A stretch of 64,000 nt of DNA, taken from NCBI GenBank assembly GCA_947179485.1, contig OX359249.1, positions 5,704,001 through 5,768,000 of the forward strand, given 5' to 3'. The notes below the pieces were generated by a model. The model saw nothing but the letters and a program-made list of their open reading frames with translations, was not told where the DNA came from and searched no databases. The position numbers were made by a program, and so were the translations under genes. This document shows, piece by piece, positions 34,686-46,386 of this stretch (its first letter is position 1; each line of letters begins with the position of its first letter). The DNA is from Allacma fusca (Eukaryota; Arthropoda; Collembola; Symphypleona; Sminthuridae).

Positions 34686-36292
34686 TGCGTCTGTTAGAGC
34701 TGTCCTTATAAACCCTGTGGACTGTATCCATCCGCTGCATTTCCATTGAGTTGCATCCACAACGAATCCAGTGGCATGGACTTGTTTGGTGTTATTTTCA
34801 CACCTTGGGAAAATACACACATCATTGACGGGATAATATGCGTAGGAAAAAAAAATTAGGAACGTGTGCATGTAAACAGTGAGGGTGAGGATTTGGAATG
34901 AGTTGATGCACGGGGAGTGATATGGTGTGAGAATGTAATTGTAGCTGTCAAAGGGTTACAAGTTGACAATGAAACCCAGTGGAGAAATCCTTATCTCATG
35001 ACATTATCAATTATCCTTAATATGTGAGCAGCATTTTAATATGTATTTTCCCCACCTCTTCCGGTCTTGTCAAAAAACCCCAACTTTTTGTCTTATGTCA
35101 TTGGCCTAATCAACAACTTTCATTCCGACACACACTATGTAGGACGAGCCCAGTCTGAAATGTACAGAGTCAAATCTCATTGCAACGGCCTCCTATGTAT
35201 ATCCAATTAATAGAACATTATTGTCAAGGGTTGCGAGCCCAAATATTTAGACACTTGCCTGACTAACAAAATACGATTTTTCCTCTAAAAAACCTACTCT
35301 TCAGAATTAACTCTGCACGAACTAAATGTTCCCTATAATGGATAAGAGCATTGCTTCCATGGAACAATATTATTTGGAGTCGTTCCCATCTGTCTTAATG
35401 CTAGGTTTTTCCCTTGTAAATGCGTTCCCAGTAGACTCTCTCTATATTGGAATTCGTCTCCATTTGGCAAGAAAAATATTTGGATGCATTTCCAATAGTA
35501 CTTTAAATTTTCTCTGTGTACGATAGCCTGGGGTTATAAGAGGGAAATTTGACTACTTTCAAGGGTGCTATTATACAGAGTCGGGATATAGACTGCACTG
35601 TATGAATTCAAATGTTGTCATTCAACCCACAAGGACCATTATTTTCCACAGCTGTAAAGCGTCTCTTGAACTTGTCTCCTTTCCTATAACTTTAGTGTCA
35701 CGTCTTAATCTCGAACTCTCTGCTGCGTGCCTGAACCGTTTTCAAAACATGAGACGCAGTTGCAGTCGGAGTTTGTAAACACAACGAATGCACGAGTCTT
35801 TACATCAACATCAAAATGTACAGTGTAACCTCCCCTCAAGAGACACCCTCCTCAGAGTACTTTCTCTATGTATAGGGTCTAATGGCCGTAGTTTGTACAC
35901 TCTGGAAATATTTTGACTCTCCTCAAAATATCCTATTTCCCACTATTTCCCAATATTTCGTTATTTAGACATGAAAGTCAGAATTTTTATATTGAAGGGG
36001 CAAATTGATCTACATCCTATGTTTTTGTACAGCCTGAAGATCTTGTTCCTCTTTAGTGAGGATACATCCCATTATTAAATATGGGGTGGGAGTAATTAAA
36101 TGACATCCTCCAGGAATCTCCCAACTAGGCAAAATAATACTAGAAATTAATTCCCATCTGAATAGTCTGCTGGACTCTCACAGCAGTTATTACAGCTCCA
36201 GAATTTATTTCAAGTGGGGTCTAGTGTTCTCCCAGATTTTCAAATTTACAGGAATATTGATTGCCAAATGTTACTGCTGAGTTAGCAGGATT

Positions 36293-36610
36293 TTGAGGAT
36301 TTTGTTAGTGAGGGGAAGACAAGTCGTGGAGGAATCCCGTTCGTATATAATTACAGTAACACTTGAATTCATAAAAAATGTGAATAACAAACCTAGTCGG
36401 AGAATTGGGCTAGTGCTCACTGTCACTGAAGTTAATAGTCAGCAACATAATTTCCTGGCGTCATTTCCTATGAATACGTTTGCGAAGATAACCTTGTCAG
36501 AATTTTTGTTGACATTTATCAAGCATGACAATGCATCAGTAGCCTTGGTAGCTTCCTATGACCAATTGTTCCATGACTTGGAATATCTTATTAGAATCTC
36601 CAGTGCTTAG
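36293..36610 (+). CDS. Unrecognised ORF, 105 codons, doubtful
   Basis: An open frame begins MRILLVRGRQVVEESRSY and contains VTLEFIKNVNNKPSRR and TLSEFLLTFIKHDNASV. I recognise no domain. There is no obvious promoter, splice context or codon-use argument, and a frame of this length can arise by chance in 64 kb read six ways. It is recorded because this stretch is free of MITE ends and is followed on the same strand by the longest unexplained frame in the window. Confidence 0.12.
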   Translation: MRILLVRGRQVVEESRSYIITVTLEFIKNVNNKPSRRIGLVLTVTEVNSQQHNFLASFPMNTFAKITLSEFLLTFIKHDNASVALVASYDQLFHDLEYLIRISSA

Positions 36611-37008
36611 ATACTAGAACTTATGTAAGTTTCTCTTTGAGCTTATAAGCAACCATGCCCCCCCCCATCCCGCCTTGGGATCATTGAGATCAGGGAAGGG
36701 TCAAGTATGACGATATGCTGATTTTAGGTCAGTTTTAAGTTCAAGTGTTATTATTCTCTGTTATTAGTCAAAATGTTACTATTTCCCTCAAAGTCAATAT
36801 TTCGCAAGTTTAAATCCAGGTTTGGGTTTTATCAAGTGTCTTCAATTTAGGTCAACTTAAGAGCAAGCCCAGGTCAGGATTAGCAAAATTTCAATTAAAA
36901 AAATGATTTTAAAAAATTGCTTCAAGAACCCCAACAGCTGGATGTTAAACTGAACTTCGGGACTATGTAAGGAGCTGAGGTGGGACGGCTCTGGGGAAAA
37001 TATGATTT

Positions 37009-37542
37009 GTGTGCGTCTTAAGGAAAATTATGAAAGGGAGTTGTAATGATGCCACGAAATCCAAAGAGTGTAATAAAAGATTGTTATTTAGGTTCCAGGA
37101 TTGTCAACATTGTAAGAACAAATGCGTCAATTCCAGAGAGTCCTTCATGCAGTGTTATCAAGGCAGGGCCATATGCATTTTCGTATCATTATATGTACGT
37201 CCGAACGCTTTAATTTCATATACATGGAGTCAACGTTCCGCAAAGGCCAATTCCAGGGAGAGAGTAAACACTCTTATGTCCTACTATATACATACGTGCA
37301 ATGATGATAATTATCTACATGTGAGTCAACCCAGGGTTCAAGGTCTATGGACAACTGCGACGGAGAGAATGCTTGCAAATCCTTTCTCGGGCTGCACAAT
37401 TAAAATAAACCTGAGCAACGTATGTATTAGCATGGGATTAATTGTGCAATTCATTGGAAGGATTGAGTGGGAAAATATTTTAGCGCTCTACTTTCCGTTG
37501 CAAGTCATAAACTCCGTGTTTATTTTCCCGGAGTTTTATTAG
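37009..37542 (+). CDS. Unrecognised ORF, 177 codons, doubtful
   Basis: This is the longest uninterrupted open frame in the window (longer than STRIP exon 1) and it is not explained by a tandem repeat. The N-terminal part is cysteine-rich (CNKRLLFRFQDCQHCKNKCV) but matches no zinc-finger pattern I can name; the C-terminal part is hydrophobic (LSNVCISMGLIVQFIG). No homologue is recognised. It could be chance, an exon of a lineage-specific gene, or part of a non-coding transcript. Confidence 0.18.
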   Translation: MCVLRKIMKGSCNDATKSKECNKRLLFRFQDCQHCKNKCVNSRESFMQCYQGRAICIFVSLYVRPNALISYTWSQRSAKANSRERVNTLMSYYIHTCNDDNYLHVSQPRVQGLWTTATERMLANPFSGCTIKINLSNVCISMGLIVQFIGRIEWENILALYFPLQVINSVFIFPEFY

Positions 37543-37709
37543 AACGAGCAGCTTGGGGTCTTCCTTCTGTACACTTATGCTCTGAATGCACAGTGAAGTC
37601 TCTCTATAGCGGGCCTTCTTATAGTAGTATGTTCTCAGAGTCAGAAATGTTTGAATGAGCTTGTGTTTAAAGCAGTGCTAATTTTTAGTATTGTGCTTAT
37701 GTGCTCCAT

Positions 37710-37711
<2 letters not shown>

Positions 37712-37747
<36 letters not shown>

Positions 37748-38093
37748 ACAAGGATCTTCTCCACTGGGCGAAATTATTTGGGCAAATTTTGGCTCCCTCA
37801 ATTTTATGATGGTTAAGACATTCATGGGATTTTAGGCTTGAGATTTAGTGTCGGCTGCTACAGACCCAGTGCACTGTATGGGGTTACAAGAGATAGTAAA
37901 AAGAGAGATTGTCATTTTATGACTCAATTTGAGTGCTGGATGGAGGACTCGTAAAGAGTGAAGGTCGTTGTTTGCAAGTTGAGCATGGCCTTAATATTTA
38001 CTTTAAATACTCATTCACTTCTGTTTCATCAGAGGATTGAGCACAAGTTCAGGGATACAGCTCTCTATTCTCTCTCTCTCTCTCTCTCTCTCT
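37712..38093. repeat. (CT)n microsatellites
   Basis: Two pure runs at 37712-37744 and 38070-38093 flank about 325 bp of unremarkable sequence. Confidence 0.95.
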
Positions 38094-41000
38094 TTTTCTC
38101 TCAATGTCATCTCCATAAAGGAGCTTTACCTTGTCAGGGTTCAAGCACATCTGTGTCCTCGCTACGCCCGTCATGTACATACTCATTACGGAGATACCTA
38201 TTCAGGAGCATAGGCGTCCATGCAAAATCTAGAAAGAAAAAATAATTTATTCTCCCTACAGCGGACATCCTTATACAAGCATGTTCTACATAGGGTCTCG
38301 TTACAAATGCATTGATAGATATCTATACATACGATGGATTCTTCCCTCATAAAAGCATGTCTCGTTAAATGCAAAAATATTTTCATACATTCCCGCTCAA
38401 GACAATTTTTTTTTGCATTTTGTTAACTACAGTGCCCTGCTTGTTCTTTAAGGATCCTGTAATACAAAGAGCCCACTGGATATTTGTACGAAAGATGCAC
38501 TTCAAATTGCAAGCATTCCCCAATGCAAATATTCCCACTTTTAACCTTCACCTCCGACTTTGAAAATGTCCCTTTGGGAAAATAGCGCTCTATTTATTGC
38601 TCCGAAAGTACCTATGTATATGTACTGACAAGTTAAAAGGTCCATAAAATGAAGAAAAAAAAATCCCCATGGAAACTTTGTAAATATTACTTGAGATTTT
38701 ATTACCAGTTTCGTAGAATTCCGTAATCTAGGAAATGGGCCTGCCAAAGGAGGCTTGAGTAATAGGAATTGGATTCCAAGAATAAACATGAGGATTGAAG
38801 CTGTATGAGCTACTATTGCTAATCGAGCATACATAGTAGGACTTTATTGGTTTAGCCTTCCTTCCTCAATTCCATCCCTGGTTGAGAAGTCTTTTTTTGG
38901 ATTTTATTATTTTATATTTCTTCCTTGTTTTTTTTTTTTTTTTATTTTTTAAACCAGCTGGATTTTATTGCAGATTGTTAACTTTACCATTAAGTGAATG
39001 AAAGGGATTTTTTACTTTTATTCCCCTCGCAAAATTAAATGGATCTCTGGGAAAAGGAACTTTTCCCCGCTAGATGGTTCTGGCGACTCAAAAGTTGAGT
39101 TACTCTGAGATCTTTGGAAACCCTGGGCTGGATCTGTGGATACAAAAGTCCCTAGTTAAAGTCTCTAGTCAAAGTCTCTAGTATATAAAATATTTCCTCT
39201 TTACTCTCGCTATACTGAACTTCGCTTATTTTCTAAACGGGGGAAATATTTGGATAATTTTGCAATATTAATTTTTTTTCAATCTGCATTATAATTCTAC
39301 GGTAATTATTACAAAAGCCACATTCTGATTGAGCGATTTCTTTGAGAAAAATATGCTGGATTTTATGGAATTGTTAAGGGCCGTCCTAGTAAAGAGAATG
39401 GACTGTACAGTGAGTCAGTGTCACATGGTGGGGGAACTCAAGCCATGTGTCTATTTGCCATCGGAGTGAAATTGTTTGTCAATAAATTTTTACAGCTAGT
39501 GATTATTTACGAGCGAGGAGGAAACTCTTCTCGGAGTAGGAGTTCAAAATCATGTAACACACTCCATATATACATATGTGTTTACACAGGCTGGAAATAA
39601 ATGCCCTGACCCACAATTGTAATTTCCCAGGGACATACATATCTACATACAGTCACAAGTAATAATCCTATAGGGTTATTATTCCTCCTGATAAAATGAT
39701 TCGTTAGATGTGAATGAAATGAAATTGACCTTAAATGCATTAGAGTAATTACCTTTGGAGAGGAAATCCAAATATAGGAAATAAAATACGACTTCCTCTC
39801 CCATTTCATTCCAACTCATCTGATTGTGTCTCTTCTCCAAAGAGCACTTCATCCATCTACAATCCAGGCTGGATGTGAGGGACCCCCTTCAAAAACATTC
39901 CTCTCCCTTCAAACCCATGTCCCATCCCCTTTTCAAAGAAGGACAATTCCCGTAGAAGAGCAATAAGGATTTTTTTTGGTAGTTGTAGTAGTAGTAGTTA
40001 TTTTTTCGTATAATTTCCGTTTGGCCTTTATAAGCTGGGAGTGCATTGGATGTAGTTAGAGCTCCGTAATGACGGAGGGCTAATCATCAGGTGAGTGTTA
40101 TTCTCTGTTTGTTTCTCTCTCAGCCTCGTCCCACACCACACTCTCCTATTGACTTGTAATGTTCTACTTCCCTATGGTATCTTCCTATTGCAGCCTTACA
40201 TACAGCGGCCCTGTCATCCCTTCATAATGCGCCTGCTATTTTCTACACGGACCCTTACTATTGCTCAACCCTTCCCTCCCAGTTGCTAGAATGTTACGGA
40301 GACGGGATCATAAAATAAATTAATTATTATACATCTGACAATAATTTTAATTCGGATCATAAAATCCCCAGTTTTTTTCCCCAGCCAGGAATTCCGGTGA
40401 TGACTCATGAAATCATCCAGTGACAGCTCAATAATAATAATTACAGCCTGCTCCCACCATAAGGGATCCCTCTTTTGTAGGAGGTTTTTTGAGAACAAAA
40501 TATTTACAAACATTTCCGTTTAAGGTAATACGTTTTCTCGTTAGTAGGGCATGTGATTATAATTATTTTTTTTTGGCTTTTTTAGAGTACCCTTGCCCTT
40601 ATAGAGAGAGTGCACTGCACTCTGAGAAATACCAAAGTTTGTTTCAATCCCATGGATTTCCCAGCAACACAATTTTGCCAGCAACACAATAAAAGGCCAA
40701 CAATTTATTAAGGATAATAAATTACAAATTATTGTTTATTGTCATTTACTAAATAATTGGGATTTTTAGCATTGGGACACTTTTTACTTGCTGTGTTCTC
40801 AGAATTTTTTTTCTTTAGATATAAAAATATTGTATGTGTGTTTTTCACAGTTAGGCAATATTCGAATATGTGAATGTTTTTTGTTTAGTTTTTTAAGGGC
40901 TTTCTAAATCTGTTCTCGTTTTGAGGGTATTGAGAAAAAATTTGATGACTGATATTAATTTACAGGTTGTAATCATATGCCTCGTGAATAATTACTAGAG

Positions 41001-41381
41001 TTTGAATGCGGGGCAAATTGTGAGAGTCAAATTCCTTTGATGGTATTCTTGGAGGGTATTTATTAACGGATTGTTGACAGTGTGCTCTCTGAAGTTGAGA
41101 GACTCTGAAGGGAACATAAGGGCAGGGACAGGAGGGCACTTGGTGTAGAGGGAAGGATTGGACTTTGGAAAGGGTTGGAGGGATTAGACCTGTAGAGAAT
41201 AAAATGCAGCTGTAGCAGAAAAAGAGCACATGAAAGACTATGGCTATTAGAGCTCATTTGATTTGAATAATATTGTTCGAGAAAGGAAGAGTGTTACAGA
41301 GGAGTGGAGGGAAGATGTTGGGGTCTGCATCACTTGCATACAAGGACTAGTATATATTTACTTGTGTAATAGGGAAATGCA

Positions 41382-41400
41382 TCTCTCTCTCTCTCTCTCC
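41382..41400. repeat. (CT)n microsatellite
   Basis: A short pure run. Confidence 0.95.
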
Positions 41401-41987
41401 CGCTCCAACTAGGATTTTTCTCCTTTAGATACAAAAAAAAACTGAGGTTCATGTTCTAGCTCACTGTATCCTTCTAAATGGCCGAAGCCAAAGCCCCAGC
41501 TCGTTTCCATATGCTTTGGCACTGAAGGAAAGCTATGGGATAAAGTGTACTTTAAATATCTCCATGTTTACTATAAATATTCCGGTTCCCGTATATTCCC
41601 ATTATTAGAGTGGACGTGCATACTAAACCGTCGAGATTGTACGGACAAGGTAGGACAAAATCCCTGCCTCACCCTCTGGCTCATTCGAGAAAAAACATTT
41701 AATTCCCTCATTCTGTTTCCACATTTTCCAACATCCTTGGCACTGAACCAGGTCAATTTTTTAGGTCACACGGATCCAACTTTCAGGAAGTAATGTCGAA
41801 ATTTTTTAAGGGCCTCTTTTACAATTTGTCATTCCCAAAAATTAGAAAGTAGGAAAAAAATTTAGGAAAATTAGTTTTCATAAAATATTATGTCGACTTT
41901 TTATTGAAGCAAAAAATTTGCAGTCAATTTTGGATTTGAAGAAACAAAAATGAGTTTAAAACTAATGAATTTAATTAAAACTAATAA

Positions 41988-42033
41988 AATTGCAAATTTA
42001 ATTTTAAATTTAATTTTAAATTTAATTTTAAAT
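41988..42033. repeat. 12-bp AT tandem repeat
   Basis: AAATTTAATTTT is repeated about three times, flanked by more A/T-only sequence. It is low complexity. Confidence 0.8.
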
Positions 42034-42388
42034 AATGGAATTTTACGCGGGCTGTGTAATTGCTGCAAATATAGACCTGGATGGAAACGCATTTAAAACA
42101 TTGGAAGGAAATTTGATGTAAGAATAAGGGGGCTGGAATATTGTTTGTACAAAATCCTTTGGTTGGTTCCAACGGGGAGACAAATGTTAGGAGGACTTGG
42201 ACCCTTCTGAACTGTATTTTGTATGCAGGGTTATCATGGAAATATGTAGTAGTTATTTTGTGCCTCTAACCGTGTGGTAGTAGAAAAAGGCGAGGATTCT
42301 TTTTCTGTTAATAAATGACAAGACCGAGTACAGACAGTTCGGTGACTGTTCTACACATTCATGTAAAAGTTACATGACTCAAAGCTTG

Positions 42389-42402
42389 GAGAGAGAGAGA
42401 GT

Positions 42403-42433
<31 letters not shown>
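42389..42433. repeat. (GA)n microsatellite
   Basis: A GA run with a GTG and a GG interruption. Confidence 0.95.
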
Positions 42434-43224
42434 AGTGGATCCACAAAAACTACATACATAAGTACGAGATATTTGCATGAATTTCTCTCGTACTCCAACC
42501 CCTCCATTTATTTCAACATTAGAAATATGTACATGAGTTTTAGGGATCCCATTCGACACATAGTTAATTTATCCGTTTATACTCCAATGTCTTTGCCGAA
42601 GGAAAAAAAACATCGGGTTTTTACTTATACTGTAGTCAACCCTCACTCACATATTACGCCACTTACAAACACATTGGATACATCCACATGACATTATACA
42701 GTCCACTCCTTCTTTCACAGCCGTCCCTAAATTCCCCAACAATTTTTACACTACTCCCGCAAGCTGTCATAACAGCAAGAAAGATTTAAATCCTCGGAAC
42801 ATATTCCATCTTTCCAACAAAACAAATCTCCCTTTGAAAGGGGGTCCAATGACTCAAGTCTTACTGTATACAGATGCTTTTGTAAGTGTAACTCTTATAG
42901 CGAGAGGGCACAGTACATACACTCACAGCCCTCCTTCCAGAATTACATATGCGAACACGTGCACCTACATTAAAAAAGCTTAAGTGTCAATACCCACACA
43001 AGTCCCCGTACAGTTATCAATGTCATCCATTTCTTTCTGTGGGCTCTCTCTATAACGGTCGAGACACTTGGTATTTAGGGATTGTGTGTGCGAGGCTTCT
43101 TATAAGAAAAACATTGTGGTAAGTGGGAATGTGTCCTAGTGAATGAGTCCTGTAGACACTTCATAGATTTAGAGCACAGAAAAAATGCTGCTCCAGATTT
43201 CCGTATGTACAATGTAATTATATC

Positions 43225-43320
43225 TACTACATATATGCACGATGCATCCTATATGTACGATCCATCCTATATGTACGATGCATACTATATGTACGATATG
43301 TACTATGTGTACAATATGTA
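43225..43320. repeat. 18-bp tandem repeat
   Basis: ATGTACGATSCATMCTAT recurs at 43253, 43271 and 43289, with degenerate flanking units, giving a strict 18-bp period. The multiple-of-three period leaves an open frame (repeated MYD motifs on the + strand) that need not be coding. Confidence 0.8.
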
Positions 43321-43415
43321 CCGTGTACATTTACTGTTAGCTTAGTAAGGACAGTAGGCCCGGCTCCCAATCCCATGCTTTTTCTGAGGACAAAAGTCAA
43401 CGTGTTTTAATAATC

Positions 43416-43465
43416 AATTAATTTTCTAAAATTAATTTTCTAAAATTAATTTTAGAAAATTAATT
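43416..43465. repeat. Perfect 24-bp inverted repeat with 2-nt loop
   Basis: The arm at 43416-43439 (AATTAATTTTCTAAAATTAA plus TTTT) is matched perfectly by its complement at 43442-43465, leaving only CT between them. A similar word, AAATTAATTTTAGAAAATT, occurs singly near 63915. It is an A/T-only cruciform-capable palindrome. Confidence 0.9.
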
Positions 43466-44470
43466 AATCCGGTCCATGTTTAAGACAGGTGGGTAAGTTC
43501 ACAAAAGTAATTAGATTTTAGTATTTTAAATCCAGGAAAAAATAAGATTATAGGGAGCGATGTTGTTGAAGATCCTGAGAGTCTATGATAAGGAAATACT
43601 CTAATGAGAGGATGGTTGTTACAGTGAGAGGTGACTGTGCACATGGAAGGATCTGTGGGAGAAGGAAAGATAAACTGGGTCTCGACAAGTTTCGGGTGGA
43701 CGGAAAATGGAAATGAAGCGATGCGGTAAGTGGGGTATATTTATACAGGGATAGAGTGAGTAAAGACGAAGGGAAGATAGAGTATAGACTCCACACAACA
43801 TCATCCCTTCCAATATTAACTCCAAACTCCAGCAGCCCTTACAGCCGGAGTTCTGTACAGGGACACAAGATTTGAACTTTATGGAAATACTTTGAGCGGA
43901 ACGTACAGCTGCTCATTGTCCTTAGTGTGACTGAATCTGTACAGGGACCTCTAGCTATAGGAGGGCTCCTCCTCAGAGAGGGCCCTCTCCCGTGTCAACA
44001 ATCCCTCATCTGCCCCTGTTAATTTCCCTCCTTGGGCCCAACAGCAGCTCTGTAAGAGTCAAATCTTTGAGGGTTGCTGTTGGGAAGGGGCTTGACATTA
44101 ATTAACCTCCACAATTCCGTTTACTGTCTGCATGTAATTACTTGTACGAGGATATGGACATGGTTTCTTCTTATTTGAGGCCCTTGCTCTCACATGCATA
44201 TTTGTATACATGGACTTAATTATTTACAAAGTTCACTCACGGTAGCATCCCCCCTCCAAAATTGTTTGCTCTCTCTCTGGAGTATCGTACTCAACGATAT
44301 TTTCTCCCACTCCCGTGTATTTCACTGTTTGGATTTTTATCACTGCAAAAACATGTTATTATTACAACTGTTTTCTAATTTAGAGCTTTTGTGTATACAA
44401 TAACGTAATAAAAACCCTCAGTCGTTATGAGGAGACTTCACTGTAAATTCCACGCTCTTGTGCCCTCGCA

Positions 44471-44508
<38 letters not shown>
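44471..44508. repeat. (CT)n microsatellite
   Basis: A CT run with one TTT interruption. A short (CA)n tract follows at about 44840-44870. Confidence 0.95.
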
Positions 44509-46368
44509 ACTCTCATGTTTTCTGTCCGCGTGTTTGTCTCTGGCTGAAAATCCATAATCAAGATGTAGCGAAGAGGAAAGCGGAGTGTATGCTCATAAAC
44601 CAATTATTAGGAGGGAATACAGCGGACTGTATCTGTACCGGCTTCCAAGTAACATTTGTTCAGTGATTAAGAAGGTTTCCAAAAAAGGGACATATTTAAT
44701 TGCAGGCGTGTAATAACAACTTTTGAGGGTACATATTTATAGAGAGGAGCTCATAGGGAAGGGAAACCGTTGTAGGGAGGGCTGACTGTACAGCAACTCT
44801 ATAATGATAAAGGGCAGGGTACTTCAATCCGCTCCACGCAAACACACACATACACATACACACACACATGCGACTCACTTATCACTGAACTGCCCTGAGC
44901 TAATCGTATCGATTGAGCCCATCAAATTTGAAGTAGCTCCCATACAGAGAATGCGATCTCCTCAAAATGTAAGGATGACAAAATATTTCCCATAGAGGAC
45001 CGACAAATAATTTCCTCTCAACTTTAATTCATTACACTCTGCTCCGCTCTCCTGACTCTCCGAAAAATTAAATCAACGCACAAACAAGCCGGCTTTTGCA
45101 CATGTCTGCGAGTGTGGAGCTGGAGGAACCCATGCGAAAAGTATTTTCACTCGTTATTAGCGTGCAGTCCTTTCCACTGGGATCCTTCCCATTGTCAATA
45201 GTCCTCTAGTATTTGTTTAGATCCTTCCCCTGAAATTAAGGTCTCATTTTTATAACACATTTTTACATTCAACAACGTACATTCCTATAATTACATTATG
45301 TTCCATTATACACATCCGAACAATATTTCCCTGCTGTTTTTCCAAATAAAAATCCTCACCTATATTTTATTGAATAGCGTTGAACATCTAGTGCTATACA
45401 CGTTATTTTCCAACTACAAAGATTTGAAAAATTGGGAGATTTGACACCTGTAAATTGAAAAAAATTCTTGCAATCTCTACAAATTTGTATACACAAGGAA
45501 TGTCACTTTTAAGCACCATAAACTAAAAAGCAGTAACATTTTCCTCTCAAAAATATTTATTTTACATGTTTTTATGCTCTTATTTATTTTCACAAGAAAA
45601 CAAATTTGCAATGCTGCAAATTGGAACGCATTTAAATATTTTTGCCCTTCTGTGTAATTATACAGAATAGGTTCCTCTAAGAATTCTCTTGGAGCTATGG
45701 AGCTCACTGAGTATGTAAAAGAACAGGAGTGCTCAGGAATACAATCATTTACAAACACGATTTCTTTTACAGTACAAAAGTATCTATTTTTATTAGTAAA
45801 AAAATAATTTCTTTTACATACAAACGTTTGTTTTGGAGCATTTTGTTTTTTCATGTAAATTTTCCATTTTTTTTACGGGATTTTTCCCAAAAGAAAGATT
45901 TCTATAGGAAGTAAGAATTTGTCCTCAAAATTGTGTCAATGGAGGGAAATGTTCCCATGACTTTAAAATAATCCCTTTGAGTAACTTCAAATGTCCCTGT
46001 CAAGTATATACGTATGCCTTTGTATGTATAATTATGTAGATATACCTGTGTGAGCAAACACATAAATGAGTATGTATTTACACAAGAGTTCCCACACGCG
46101 CCCATGTATCTCCCCATGTCTATGAATTTCCACGTGCATGTTAATTTAGAATCTGAGAAACAGGAGCATTTGAGCGTTGAAGGAACAAGTAGGATTTTTT
46201 TCCGCCTCTGTAGTCAATTTTCCCTCCAGTTTGTCAATTCCATCCAAGTCTTTTGATGCGACAAAAAAGTTACTTTAATCTTATTTCCATGTGGTCTCCT
46301 ACCTTCGTAAAAGGAGTCTTTTTCCCTGCATATTTTTTTTATCCCGCCCTGACAAGTCTCAACTGCAG

Positions 46369-46386
46369 GAGAGAGAGAGAGAGAGA
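46369..46386. repeat. (GA)n microsatellite
   Basis: A short pure run. Another lies at 61650-61669. Confidence 0.95.

Larger units (their letters stand above)
31816..36290. other. Intergenic, MITE fragments
   Basis: No gene recognised. MITE ends appear near 32578 (CAGTCTCGTTATGAAAGC), 34312 (CTTGTTATAACGGACCCTCT), 34430 (CTCTCGTTATAGCGGACCAC) and 35818-35850 (CAGTGTAACCTCCCCTCAAG). GGGGCAAATTGATCTACATC at about 35997 resembles one unit of the foldback-element arrays. Confidence 0.5.

Noticed and set aside
45477-45854. 125-codon minus-strand frame
   Set aside because: There is no recognisable domain, the composition follows AT-rich background, and the length is within chance expectation.
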